From: Pempheris klunzingeri
Taxonomy: Eukaryota > Chordata > Actinopteri > Acropomatiformes > Pempheridae
Assembly (NCBI RefSeq): GCF_042242105.1
Contig: NC_092035.1
Location: 6,034,977-6,098,976, forward strand
DNA: 64,000 nucleotides
Direction of reading: 5' to 3'
Of this stretch, positions 1-20,900 are shown one piece after another. Both the position numbers and the translations under genes were made by a program. Position 1 is the stretch's first letter, and every line of letters begins with the position of its first letter. Below the pieces are notes generated by a model. It did no database searches. It was given only the letters and a program-made list of their open reading frames with translations, and was not told where the DNA came from.

Positions 1-77
1 TCAGGAATGATTTGGTGATTTATGGGTATTAAGCAACAGCTTGAACTTCACGCTCACGTCTCTTCATCCATGTGAAG

Positions 78-9797
<9,720 letters not shown>

Positions 9798-10001
9798 GAT
9801 GAGCCTGATTTTAGCGTGGCCTCAGTGATCTGCATGCTGCCGTCCCACTTCTCGCCACAGCCAATCACAGGGCCAGGATCGCCGAGGCCTCAGGATGACA
9901 GATGGGTGCAGCGGCCAAGGGGAAGCAGAGGATCACATGAACAGGTTGCCGACAGCTCCATCTGCTGCTGTCATGGAGACGGGACCACCTCCCCCTCTCC
10001 A

Positions 10002-10034
<33 letters not shown>

Positions 10035-12432
10035 GCCCTTTTAATGACCTCTACCAGCCTCTTATCCACGGATCATGAAGATACACATATGAATATTGTT
10101 GGTGTTATACTGCCAGAGATGAGCCATTTCATACCGTCCAGTATAAAACAAGCCACAGCACACAAAACGACTGACTGACACGACTTCTTGTGGGAAATCC
10201 TTTTGCAGGGTATGTTGTTACCTGGGAGGAAATTCAATATTCATAGTGTTTTTTTCTTTAGTGCCAATAAGTGGTTTGTTCTCAGAAGTATCAGATCTTG
10301 TTTTCTTCCCTCAATGGAATCAGTTTTTCATCATGAAAAACAACCTTTTTTCTGCAGAGCGAGGCGACAAAGACGTCAAAACTTCCTTGACTTTCCTTTC
10401 ACCTGAAATCTACATGAAGGAACGGACTGAACAAGGAAATACATGCAGCTTTATGAAACTGACAAACTTTTTATTTAGTGTCTATGTCATCTGAGGCAGC
10501 GGTGTGTTTACAGCTACATTCTTTCCCCCAAAACAACCTTCGACGAGCAACGCATAGGTGAGATTTGTGCTCTATCAGAAGAGTTTTCAAACAGGATTTT
10601 TTTAGACTTGGAAGATGAAGATTAGCTGGTTGCTTTGGAAGAAGCGCATCTGGTTAACTTTATTAAATGATAACTTCCAGCTGCTTCCCAGAGCTTTTCT
10701 ACGGGAGCCATCAGGGCTAGTTTACAGCCTGGTTTCATACTGCAACACAAGTCATGTACAGCAAGCTTTGGGTAAATGTAAAGTTAAGTCTAAATCATAC
10801 TGATAAACCAGCTGGAGTACAGTTAAACTTGGTTAGTTAGCTTAATTAGCTGGCTCTTACGCCGTCTTAATACTGAAGCTGATCACTTGGTTACTTGGAC
10901 TCTTTAAGTTACTTTAAAAGAAACTGTGATTAAGTTAATGCGCCTTAATGCAAAAGCAGGCTAAGAAAATTGTCTCTTGTTAAAGCTTTGCTGCATTATT
11001 TTAGACAACCTCAGAGCCACTTGTGTGTGTGTGTGTGTTCCCGAGCCCAGTTATCAGTATTATCAATATCGACAGGGTGCCTTCAGAAGTCTGCAAAATC
11101 TGAAACAGTTTGGGGTTGAAATTGGGGTCTCAAACATTTTGGGAATTAAAAAAAAAAAGTCTCACTACACATTGTTACTGTTCAGTAAAAAGGATGCATC
11201 TCAGAAGTTTGTAATTTTGAATTTGTTGAAGTGTTCCTTTATATGTTGCAGATGAATTAACCATTTAAAAACCCAGTGGATTTTCTAAAAAAAACTTATT
11301 GTCAAAAAGCCGACATGGCGACTATTTTTCTGTCTGAGATGGATGTTTTTTACAGGACAACATGTTTCTTTGCCAATGCAATCATGCTGTGGTTTGCAGT
11401 GTTGTGAACTGCAGTCATCAGTATAAATCTTTCTTTTTTTTAACAGTGTGGACAGAGTAGAATTGCAGGTTCCTCTACAGAGATCACTTTTATTCCCACT
11501 GACGTCCCATTTAAAGAAAGAGTTAATAACAAAAGAGCGGATAACAGAGAGGTCAGCACATTTTTCATGCAACGAACCACCATTTGCAGAAGGTAAAACT
11601 TAAGCCCACAATGCTTAATTTAGATTTTTCCTGCCAGCCGGTCAGCTTAATGCAAACACTGTTTTTATAGATGTGACGTTCAAAGCCGATTCTCTTTTCG
11701 TTTTTTTTTTTTTTAAACCATTTACAACACTAACTGTCAGACATTGTTGCTTTTTCCAGATTTGCGTCACACATGCCAGTTTATAAAAGGGCTTAAGTGG
11801 GGATTCAGAGGATGACCGGGCCTTTTTTTTTTTTTTTTTTTAACGTCACGGCTTTTGTTTCCTCACATGGTTTAACAATAGAACAGCCAGTGAATCAGAG
11901 GCCAGTTTTTCAACTGAGTAGATGCAGGATTTTGAAAATCTAGCAAGCAGAAAATTGGGGTTTGAATTTACATAAAATATTTAAAGCTGTTCTTCCACTA
12001 CAACTCTTGCTCTTTGACTGACAGATTTATAGTGAAATATGGGTTGAAATTGGAAACATTTGATCTCTTTTATTTGGAAATGTTGTTGAACATCCAGCCA
12101 CGATGCTTTTGCAAATGAATGCAAGCTATTTTCAATAAAACAACGCTTTAAACTGTTCAGCAGATTTTATCCCCACATGTGTAGTAAACATTTCACTGGA
12201 TCACCCGTTTGATTTGGGCCTCTCTCATACTATTGGGACTTGTGCTAACCCATCCCTGGGTAATAAACTCTTGTTACTGCTGAGACAGTATGTGCCTGAC
12301 ACATGAAGCAATATCTTTAAAACAAAGTATTTGACTGACAAGACGAGACTTCCTGCCCTCTATGTTGTGTCGATGTGATTTGATGTTGTCGTGTCACTAA
12401 AGCTCATCTAAACACAATCTGAAGGCTGACAT

Positions 12433-12433
<1 letters not shown>

Positions 12434-12466
<33 letters not shown>
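12434..12466 (+). repeat. (GCT/CTG)11 trinucleotide repeat in als2 3'UTR
   Basis: Eleven uninterrupted GCT units, read as CTG on the transcript strand, inside the inferred als2 3'UTR. Confidence 0.97.
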
Positions 12467-12467
<1 letters not shown>

Positions 12468-12873
12468 AAAATGAAGTCATGTTTCCAGGGGACAGCACAA
12501 CTGACACGCAAACCAAACTCCTAAGGCAGAGCTGGACATTTATCGTAACGGTTGTACATGAAGTGTTGTTTTAAATCCAAACTGAATGGTTATAAATAGA
12601 AACTGAAGATAATGTTCATAAGCTCATGTTGGGTTCATGATTTAAACCCTGTTACAACTGTTTAGCTAACTTAACGTACCTCTGCACCTGTGTGCTATGA
12701 GAACACCCCACACAGGTCACACTGTTGCATTGTATGTAAAAATAACTTTCGTCAATGGAGTTTGGTGTTTACTAGTTGACATTCTGTGTTTCAGCTGGCT
12801 GACAATGACTCCCACCTGTGTGTCTTTTACATGATGTCAGATGTATTGTACCTTTTAAATTATAACGAAGGGC

Positions 12874-12879
12874 AATAAA
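12874..12879 (+). terminator. als2: AATAAA poly(A) signal, als2
   Basis: The last canonical poly(A) hexamer before the mpp4 region, followed by TTATTTGATGG and a T/G-rich stretch. Confidence 0.6.
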
Positions 12880-13729
12880 CTTATTTGATGGACGTTGCTA
12901 ATTAGTCTGCTCCGACAGTTTTATGTGTTTGGGAAAATCACTGGTCACAGTCCTCCTAATGTGTGAACATTGAGATGTTTTGCAGTAAAAAAGAGAAATC
13001 TATCTTTTCACTCCGATACAAACATCACACTTCTTTTCCAGTCATTTCATCAGTTTTCATCTCGGAAAACAAGTTAAAAAAGGAGCCACAATTCTTCCCC
13101 TGCAGCAGCTGAAGCAGACCAGATTGGACTCTCACTTTTACTTGCTAGTGTTTGTTTTTACAGGCAGTGAGGAGCTCCTCACATGTCACTGGCGGCGGCT
13201 GTTAAACTGCCAAATCCTCTCAGCGCTGTACTTTTTCAACACTTGAGATTTAGGGTGAGAATTAACCAACAAAAACATGTTTTTGTTTTTAATCAAGTGT
13301 GGTGAGATAATCTCTGTGTTTTAAGGCGTTTTAGTGCTTTGTTTGCAGATGGAGGGGGGGGAGATTTTGCTGAATGTCTTTGGGAATTAAATTGCCAATC
13401 AGGAGATTAGCCCCAGTCCTGACAGATTTTTGTGCTCGAGTAAGAACTAAAGTACTGTTTATCTGAGCATCATGTCCATTAACTGTTGAGGCAGATCAGT
13501 AGATATTTTAATTACACCTTTACAACTCATGCTCTCTCTATTCCCTTTTCCCTTCAATGAATCCTGTCATCAATCAGTCCTTTTGTAAGAGCTTATAACT
13601 GTGAGTACAAACTGCTGAACAATGAGATCTTTAAGGCTTTCTCTTCTTTTCTTTTTTTTTTTTGAAGATCTGCCTAAATGCTCAGCCTGCAGAGCTGCCC
13701 TACAACTCCTCCTGCGTGCCGCTGAAAGC

Positions 13730-14021
13730 TGAAAGAGTTAAGAAGATTTGGCAGCTCCGCGGCAGCCAGCCAGCCGGTGAGGGAGGCACCGGCTTCCGGT
13801 GGCCAGAGGCAGGCGGCTCACTTGCCCGGGATTAAGTGGGATCGGGAGAGATTACAGGCTTCTCTCTCTCTTTCTCACTCGATGGAAGCGTAGTGCTGCG
13901 TCCAGCCAGCGGGGAACATTTTCCCATCATATAGACATTTTCCTGCACCGGCACTGGTGCTGAAAGCTGCTGGAGTTGGATGATAAAAGCTTGTGGCATC
14001 CTTAAGGAGTCAGACATAAAG
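13730..14021 (+). other. mpp4: Possible mpp4 5' untranslated exon
   Basis: A GC-richer stretch (AGCCAGCCAGCCGG and similar) ends at a good donor, AAG|GTAAGA, after 14021. It holds an ATG at 13980 opening 14 codons. That ATG cannot be joined in phase to the next exon without meeting the in-frame TAA at 14920, so this is more likely a leader exon with a short upstream ORF than the protein start. The start of transcription is unknown. Confidence 0.4.
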
Positions 14022-14967
14022 GTAAGATGCATCTTTGGTAAGAGAAGGACTTGGAGGAAGGCTACAGGGATCACCCTCCATTTCTTCTTTAACTACAGAA
14101 ACCTCTTGAGGAGCTTGAATCACTTTTTTTTATTTTTGCTTGAGTATATCAGATTTGGCACCCCTGGCACCTTTCCACTGTGTTTGAGATGGATTAGAGG
14201 CTGTAAATCCTGCCTGCGCTCATTTATTAACCAGTTTTATTACAGAAAGAGAGTTTTTGGTCTGTCACAGTGACCTACTTGAGATAATACAGGTTAAAAT
14301 AACATCACAGCTGAGTTGTTTCTTAAGACCAACAGATTTTTGTTGATTCTAGTGTTTGCTTTCTGAGATTACATCTCCATATTTACATCACCGTTGCTCT
14401 TACGAGCTGCCGTGAAATGTGCCACTAACCCCTGACCCCATTCACACTAACACTCCTGGAGTTGTAACTACACCTCCCTACCTCATCCCACTGCACGCTC
14501 ATGGCTCATGGATTACAAGCCGGGCGAAGTGGGCAGCTGAAGCCACAGAGGCCCAAATGTCTCACAGCGTGTCAGCTGCTTTTGGTAATTTGATTAATTG
14601 TAAATTTGTGCAAAGCAGATCCTGCATAATCATAAGTTACGTTTCTTTTAATCAAATAACTGCAAACAAGTAAGGAACAGCCGTCAAATGAGTTTATTGT
14701 CCTATTTATCATTTAAAGGTGTAACACATTAGATCAGCATGTCTACGCACAATATCAACTAGTTAACACCAAACTCCATTGACAAAACAGCCATTTTTAC
14801 ACACAGTGCAGCAGTATCACTGTGAGTCCCACTTGTATCACTTGTCTGATCCAAAAATACAAAAAAAAAAGAACTGTCTGTTGTGTTTCTATAACTTTTC
14901 CAGGTGTTTCCAGTCCTCTTAAGGAGCCAGTGGGTGGTTGGGGTCAAAGGTCGGGGGTCCAGTGACC

Positions 14968-17900
14968 ATGAGGCAGGCGGTGGAGGCTCAGGTGTTGAAC
15001 CCCCACTGTGAACTCGGAGAACATGGTCAGGAGGGGACACTGTCTTCATTAAACAAACATACTGCTCTCTGTCACAATAACACTAATAATCCACCTGTGT
15101 GTTGCAGGCCTGCGTCAGATCCTGACAGATGTGATTGAGGAGGTGAAGCAGTCGATAGACCAGGACATCGACGGAGCAGAGATCCTCCACAGTCTGCTGA
15201 ACGCCCCCTGGCTGCAGTCGCTGCTCAAGGTCTGAAAACACTCTGTGCTTTGTTCTTAAATGTGTCTCTAAAACTGAACTTATACAATTCAAAGAAATGT
15301 ATTTATTCTATTACTTTTTACAGCTTTTGTTCTGTGGATTGCTTTCTTTCAGTGATGTTTGAAAGCAGAAAACTGTAAATGAAAGACATCAGGGAAAATT
15401 TAGCTCCCAAAAACTTTGCCTTTTTCATCCAAGTCAAGTTTCCGGGAGCTAAAACGTGCAGATTTTATACCTTCACTGAATCATCTTGCACTCAGACCAA
15501 ATACTGCATCTCAAAACAGCATCAAATTGATTGATAATCTATGACAACCTCACAGTATTTAAGGATAGATTTGAGTTATAATCATGTTTTCAGGTTTACG
15601 AGTGTCTTCAGAGGTACCTGAGAGACTCCCCAGCACCAGCTCTGGACTACGCATCAGGACTTTCACTTCAGGTTACACTCAGATTGCTTTTATTAATATT
15701 TTGTTGCCTCCATTTGTTTTGTTGAAGCCTTTTTTAAATTGTGGATGTGTGGTTTCTTGTGTGTGTAGTTGCTGATTGATATCAGAGCGTTGCCGGGCTG
15801 CTCAGAAGAGGCCAAAGAGCTGTACCGCCTCCTGAGACAGCCAAACCTGCAGGTGAGTTTTTTTGGTCTAAACATCTGAAAATAGCAGAGTTTGGCCTGA
15901 TGATGGTGCTTTGAAGAGTCATTTATAATGACTTTGATTGGAAAAGGCACAAAAAGGAGGCAGGAAATCACTTTGCATGAAAAAACACTGTGCTACAGTA
16001 CAATTTTCTGTTGTATTTGTGCCTATTAATGAGGAAACACATAAGATTTATACACTTTTATAGGTGTCTTTGTCATTTTTCCTGTTATTTGGGCTGACAA
16101 ACAGTTTAAAAGGGGCTAAATGAAGACCAAATTAAACTCATATGAAAGTCAGCTTACATTAACCACCATTAACCTGGAGTTGTGCGTTACTTTGACCAGC
16201 AGCGCAGCAGTGTTCAATAAAAAAACCATGTGATCTTCACGTTTTTCAGGCTCTTCTCTCGGCTCATGATTCGGTGGCCCAGAAGGACTATGATCCGGTA
16301 CTGCCACCAATGCCAGACGACCTTCCAGATGACGAGGAAGCCACCCGGATCGTCTGCCTGGTCAAGAACAAACAGCCTCTGGTGAGCTACACAGCTAAAG
16401 TCTCCTCAATACTCTTTTAAAAAGTAAGAATCGTTAGAATATGAAAACTCCAAATGAGGTAATTTTCTCATTTGATACACTTCATTACATAAGCCTGACA
16501 TCTTAGTTGACTCACAAGCCCGTTCAGGCTCTGTATTCAGACACCACCTGACCTGAAAATAAGATCTCATTTTGAAGGGATCACCCTCCCTTGTCATTTT
16601 TAATCCTACTTTGAAAAAGGAGGTTTTGTTGGTCGAGGGAAACGCGTCATGTGTGGAAGTGTGGATCTTTTTACTCTACATAAATACAGCAGATAAAGTT
16701 AGTGGTTGCTTTTCAGATTCAGATTTTTAAAACACATAATTAAGGATTAAACTGATCTTTTCTCTACCTCTTTGAGTCCCCTTCTCTTGTTTCAGATGTC
16801 TGTGAAGGGAGGAAAAAAATGTGAAACAATAGAACAGGTTTTCTGTAGTTTGTGTGGGGATATAATGTACAGTAGATCAGACAAATGCAGGACCCATATG
16901 GTGTAGTTTGGAAATGGATCCCTCCTTTCTAACTCCTTATATTGGTATTGATGGAGGCGCGGAAATATCGAAACTTTTCCACATAAAACCCAAATGATCT
17001 GAGTGGCTGTATACGAGTTGGGATAAGAAGGAAACGGAAAGAAAAAAGTTTGTTTACATTTTCAGTATATGCAGATATTGGTTGGATATTTTAATATGTA
17101 GGGTTTTTTGCCATATATGAATCAAACAGCTGACTGCATCCAACACAGACCAGATGTTTGAATTTTATAATCTCTCATTTGAATAATAATCTGTTAATGC
17201 TTATTTCCTGACAGCATACACCACTGAAAAAGAAAGATTCGCTCTTGTCACATCAGTTACTGAAGAATGCTTAATTCCTGTCTTTGTCTTGTCTTTTTGG
17301 GAATTTTATCCCACATCTCTTACAATAGTAAGTACTGATGTGATGTTGAGGATAAGTGTTCTTATCAATGAAGCTTAAAGTTCTGTTTTTATAGCAGGAA
17401 TTCTGTATTTTACACCTTTCTTCCTTGCAGAGGAAGTTCTCAGTCTCTCGTGCCTGTGTTGAACATTTCCGTCCACCTTTGAGTGACTCTGTTGTCTCAC
17501 AGCCCTGCAACCCCCGGAGAGCTGGGCTCTCGCTGCCCAGAACATCCTCCTTAAGCGTAAAAAGCTCCAGAGGGGGGATCCGCAGTCACTGGGACACCCT
17601 GAGACGTCTGACCCAGCAGAAGCTTCACCGAGGTGCTGCTTTTGGGGTCCAGAGTCCTGGTGCTGGGTGCCGGGATGTCAAGCATTCATCGTTTAGTATT
17701 CGGAGAGGCAGCTACCCGCCAACTGAACCAACAGCAGCGGCTCGGCCGTACTGTCGACCTCACTATACGAGTAACTGTCAGATGTGTTGTAGCAAGCCGG
17801 TGAGCCAGTGCAGAGTTTGTTACACCAACCTGCTCTGGGAGCAAAGTGTGAACCGCTCTGCGCCTGCAGTCTACAGCTCTGTTCTGATTGGTAAGAAATA

Positions 17901-20900
17901 TCTGCTGGTTTTTCATCACCTGTCACCTGTCTCCTTCCATCGCTCATCACAGCTGCTCGTGATTTTTCATGGAGTAATAATGTCTCTTTTTTCATTGGAG
18001 ACAACATCATCGAAGAGCTCGACAGTGGAGATGAAGACGAGTCCGCCACTGCCTCATCCCCGCTTCCCACAGCCCGCCGTTGGACGATGTCTCCCCCGTG
18101 TCTGTCCTACTGCTCCAACGTAGACGGCTACCTCCAGCCAGGCCTGCGTACCAGGCGTCAAAGTCAAAGCCCTCGCGTTCGCACTGCTCCCCCGAGCCCC
18201 ATGCGCCCTCGCCATGTGGTGGATCTGCCCTCGGTGCCCCCCGTGGAGCTCGCCAAGCAGGAGAGCTTGGACGAGCTGAGGATGACAGTGCAGCTGGCCG
18301 CCAGCTCCATGGAGAACAGCACCAAAGACATCAGGCTCCTCGGGGAGAGGATGGCAGCCGCCACTGAACGCATGTCGGAGACGGTGCAGGATAACTCCCA
18401 GGCCCTGCTGCTCCTCACGCAGGTGGTGGACCGGCTGCAGATGCTCCTCGCCGCCACAAAGACTGACATCAACACCCCAAAGCCCTCAGTCGCTGAGCAA
18501 GACAGCACAGCAAAGAAGAGCCAAACTCCAGAGAGCCAAGGGCAACCTCCAGCCATGACACACCAATTCAAATGTTCCTTCCCCTCACTGCTTTCCTCCG
18601 CGCCCTCCTCCAGCTCCCTCAGCAGCTCCGTGGACACTCCCTCCACCTCTCAGGGGTCCGGCTGTCTGCCTGTGTCTTGCGGCGGGTCGCCCCGGGCTCC
18701 CCCGAAAACCAAGAGTGTCCCTTTGCCGCAGAAGAAGCACGTTCACGCTGAGGCTCAAGCGTCCAAGCACATCCCAACCAATGGCCTGCTTGATGAGCCC
18801 AAGAACACCTCCCACGCCGTGAAAGGATGTCATTCAAACCAGCGGAAGAAGAAGAGGAAGAAGACGACATGATAGACGCCGAAGAGAGTCGACAGTGTGG
18901 ACTTCTTGGGTCCTTTGAAGCCGTCTCCACAGATCGGCTGACCTGCAAACACCTGCAGTGGTAGCTGACATTTAATTCGTACTTTTTGTGGTGGTTTTCT
19001 TGGATCATTTCATCCCGTCATATTTCCACACCTGCTTTATTCTCACCTGTGACGTCCGATGTCTTTGGTGAATGAACTTCATTGATATTCATTTGGAGCT
19101 CTGGTTGACATTCATTTGTGTCACCGCTCGCCTTCCATTTCACCCTCAAGTCTTCACATCCTGTCATGGCTTCCATCATTTTATTTGTCTTCATTCATGC
19201 GCGTGCATCTACTCCCCCACATCACTGCAGGTTTATTTACTCTGTGTTTTCATTTTCTCTGTTCTAGGGAGCGACTATAAAGAGAAACGAGATCACAGGG
19301 GAGATTTTTGTCGCTCGGGTGATTCATGGAGGGCTGGCTGATCGAAGTGGTGAGCCTGTTCTCTCAAGGATAATGTTCTCAGTTTACTGTATATTTACAG
19401 TAGTAAAGTTTAAAGTAAAAGTTTAAATACTTTTTTATTTATCTTAACATGTTGGTGATATGATGAGATCTGGACTTTTAATCCAAGCTCAAAGGTAAAT
19501 TTACCAGCATTCAGAGCTTTCAAGCTGGAAAGCTTAATAAGTGGATCTTTCGGCTTTTATTATTTTAATGATCCCAACATGAAACCACCTTCATGCTCAA
19601 ATGTTCTGCTGCTTCCCATTAATTATGTACATTTTTATCTAATTTATACTCTTGATGCTTAATATAAATCATATGATATCATATTTAAGGTAAAAGCTAA
19701 TGTACAAAAGGACTTAATATAAATAGTTATCCCCGCATTATTCTTTAAATTCACAAAATAACCAGGTTTTGGTGTCTTTAGAGACTTTGAGAGAATAGGA
19801 CTTTCACACACTTCAAATTATCTGGGAAAATGTCCATTTGAAAATGTAAATGTAAAAAACCCATTCTTAAGATTTTTGTATTTGTGTGTGTGTTTGTAGG
19901 TCTGCTCCATGCAGGGGACAGGATCTTAGAGGTGAATGGTTTTCCTGTCGATGGGATGGAGCCTGAGCAAGTTATCCAAGTTGTGGTAAGTCGCTGGTTG
20001 CACTTTGTGTACAGAATAAAGTTTTGATTCTATAGAACAAATCACCATACTTAATTTTACTTTTTTTTTTAATCTTTATTCAAGTTTTTAAGTGAAAGCC
20101 GACTACATTTTTAATTTATATACATCCGACTCTCTGTCTTTATAATGAAATGCCACATTACCACAAGCTAATCATAACTCTGTTAAAGTGCAGTAGAGTC
20201 CATCCTCTCATGTCGTGATAAGTCAGGAGCCTTTAAAATGTGCTAATTAACTCATGTTGTTTCTTTACAACCAATCAGCAAGCGAGGTCACAAGGCACCA
20301 TCATGTTTAAAGTTGTCCCCATCACAGAGAGGCCGGTCCACAACCAGACGATGGTAAATCATGACCTTCTCTCCACCAGCTTCATTCTGTTACACACTAA
20401 AGCTGCAGATCCTCATAATAAACTAACTCGTGTGGTGTCAGCTGTACGTGCGGGCCATGGCCGACTACAGCCCCCAGCAGGACCCGACCATCCCCTGCGC
20501 CGACGCCGGCATGAGCTTCCGGAAAGGTGACGTCCTGGAGATCGTGGACCAGACGGACGCTCTCTGGTGGCAGGCCAAGAAGCTGCCCAGCACCACAGCC
20601 TGCGCCGGCCTCATCCCCTCCACCAGCCTGCTGAAACGGTCAGGAGGCTTCACTGATTCATCTTTTTTTACTGGACGGGGCACAGTTAGCTTCTTACAAA
20701 GGTGTCTGTAGGTTTAGCATTATCTCTGCTGACGTTAGACACATAGAGGGTGATTTCTTGTTTGATTAACAACAATCTGTAAAATAACAATTCTGATAAG
20801 AGATTAATCATTTTAGTAACTTATCAAGCAAAAATGTGGGTTTATTTGGGTTGAAGACATTTAAACTACATCACCCTCTGATCTGGGAATTTGTGATTCA

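Larger units (their letters stand above)
9798..12900 (+). other. als2: als2 3' untranslated region
   Basis: About 3.1 kb after the als2 stop codon with no further convincing coding exon. AATAAA is present at 12874-12879, so the main cleavage site is probably near 12.9 kb; an earlier AATAAA near 12135 could give a shorter form. It contains a (CA)n run at about 10001-10029, a (GCT)11 run and two poly-T tracts (about 11700 and 11823). UTR status is inferred, not shown by transcript data. Confidence 0.6.

Noticed and set aside
13980-14021. ATG at 13980 as the mpp4 protein start
   Set aside because: Phase 0 at the donor does not join the L27 exon frame, which has an in-frame TAA at 14920 before the ATG at 14968.
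18164-18646. 160-codon open frame on the minus strand
   Set aside because: It is the mirror of the better-supported + strand ORF (18001-18872), which has splice continuity; the minus frame has no splice or start context.
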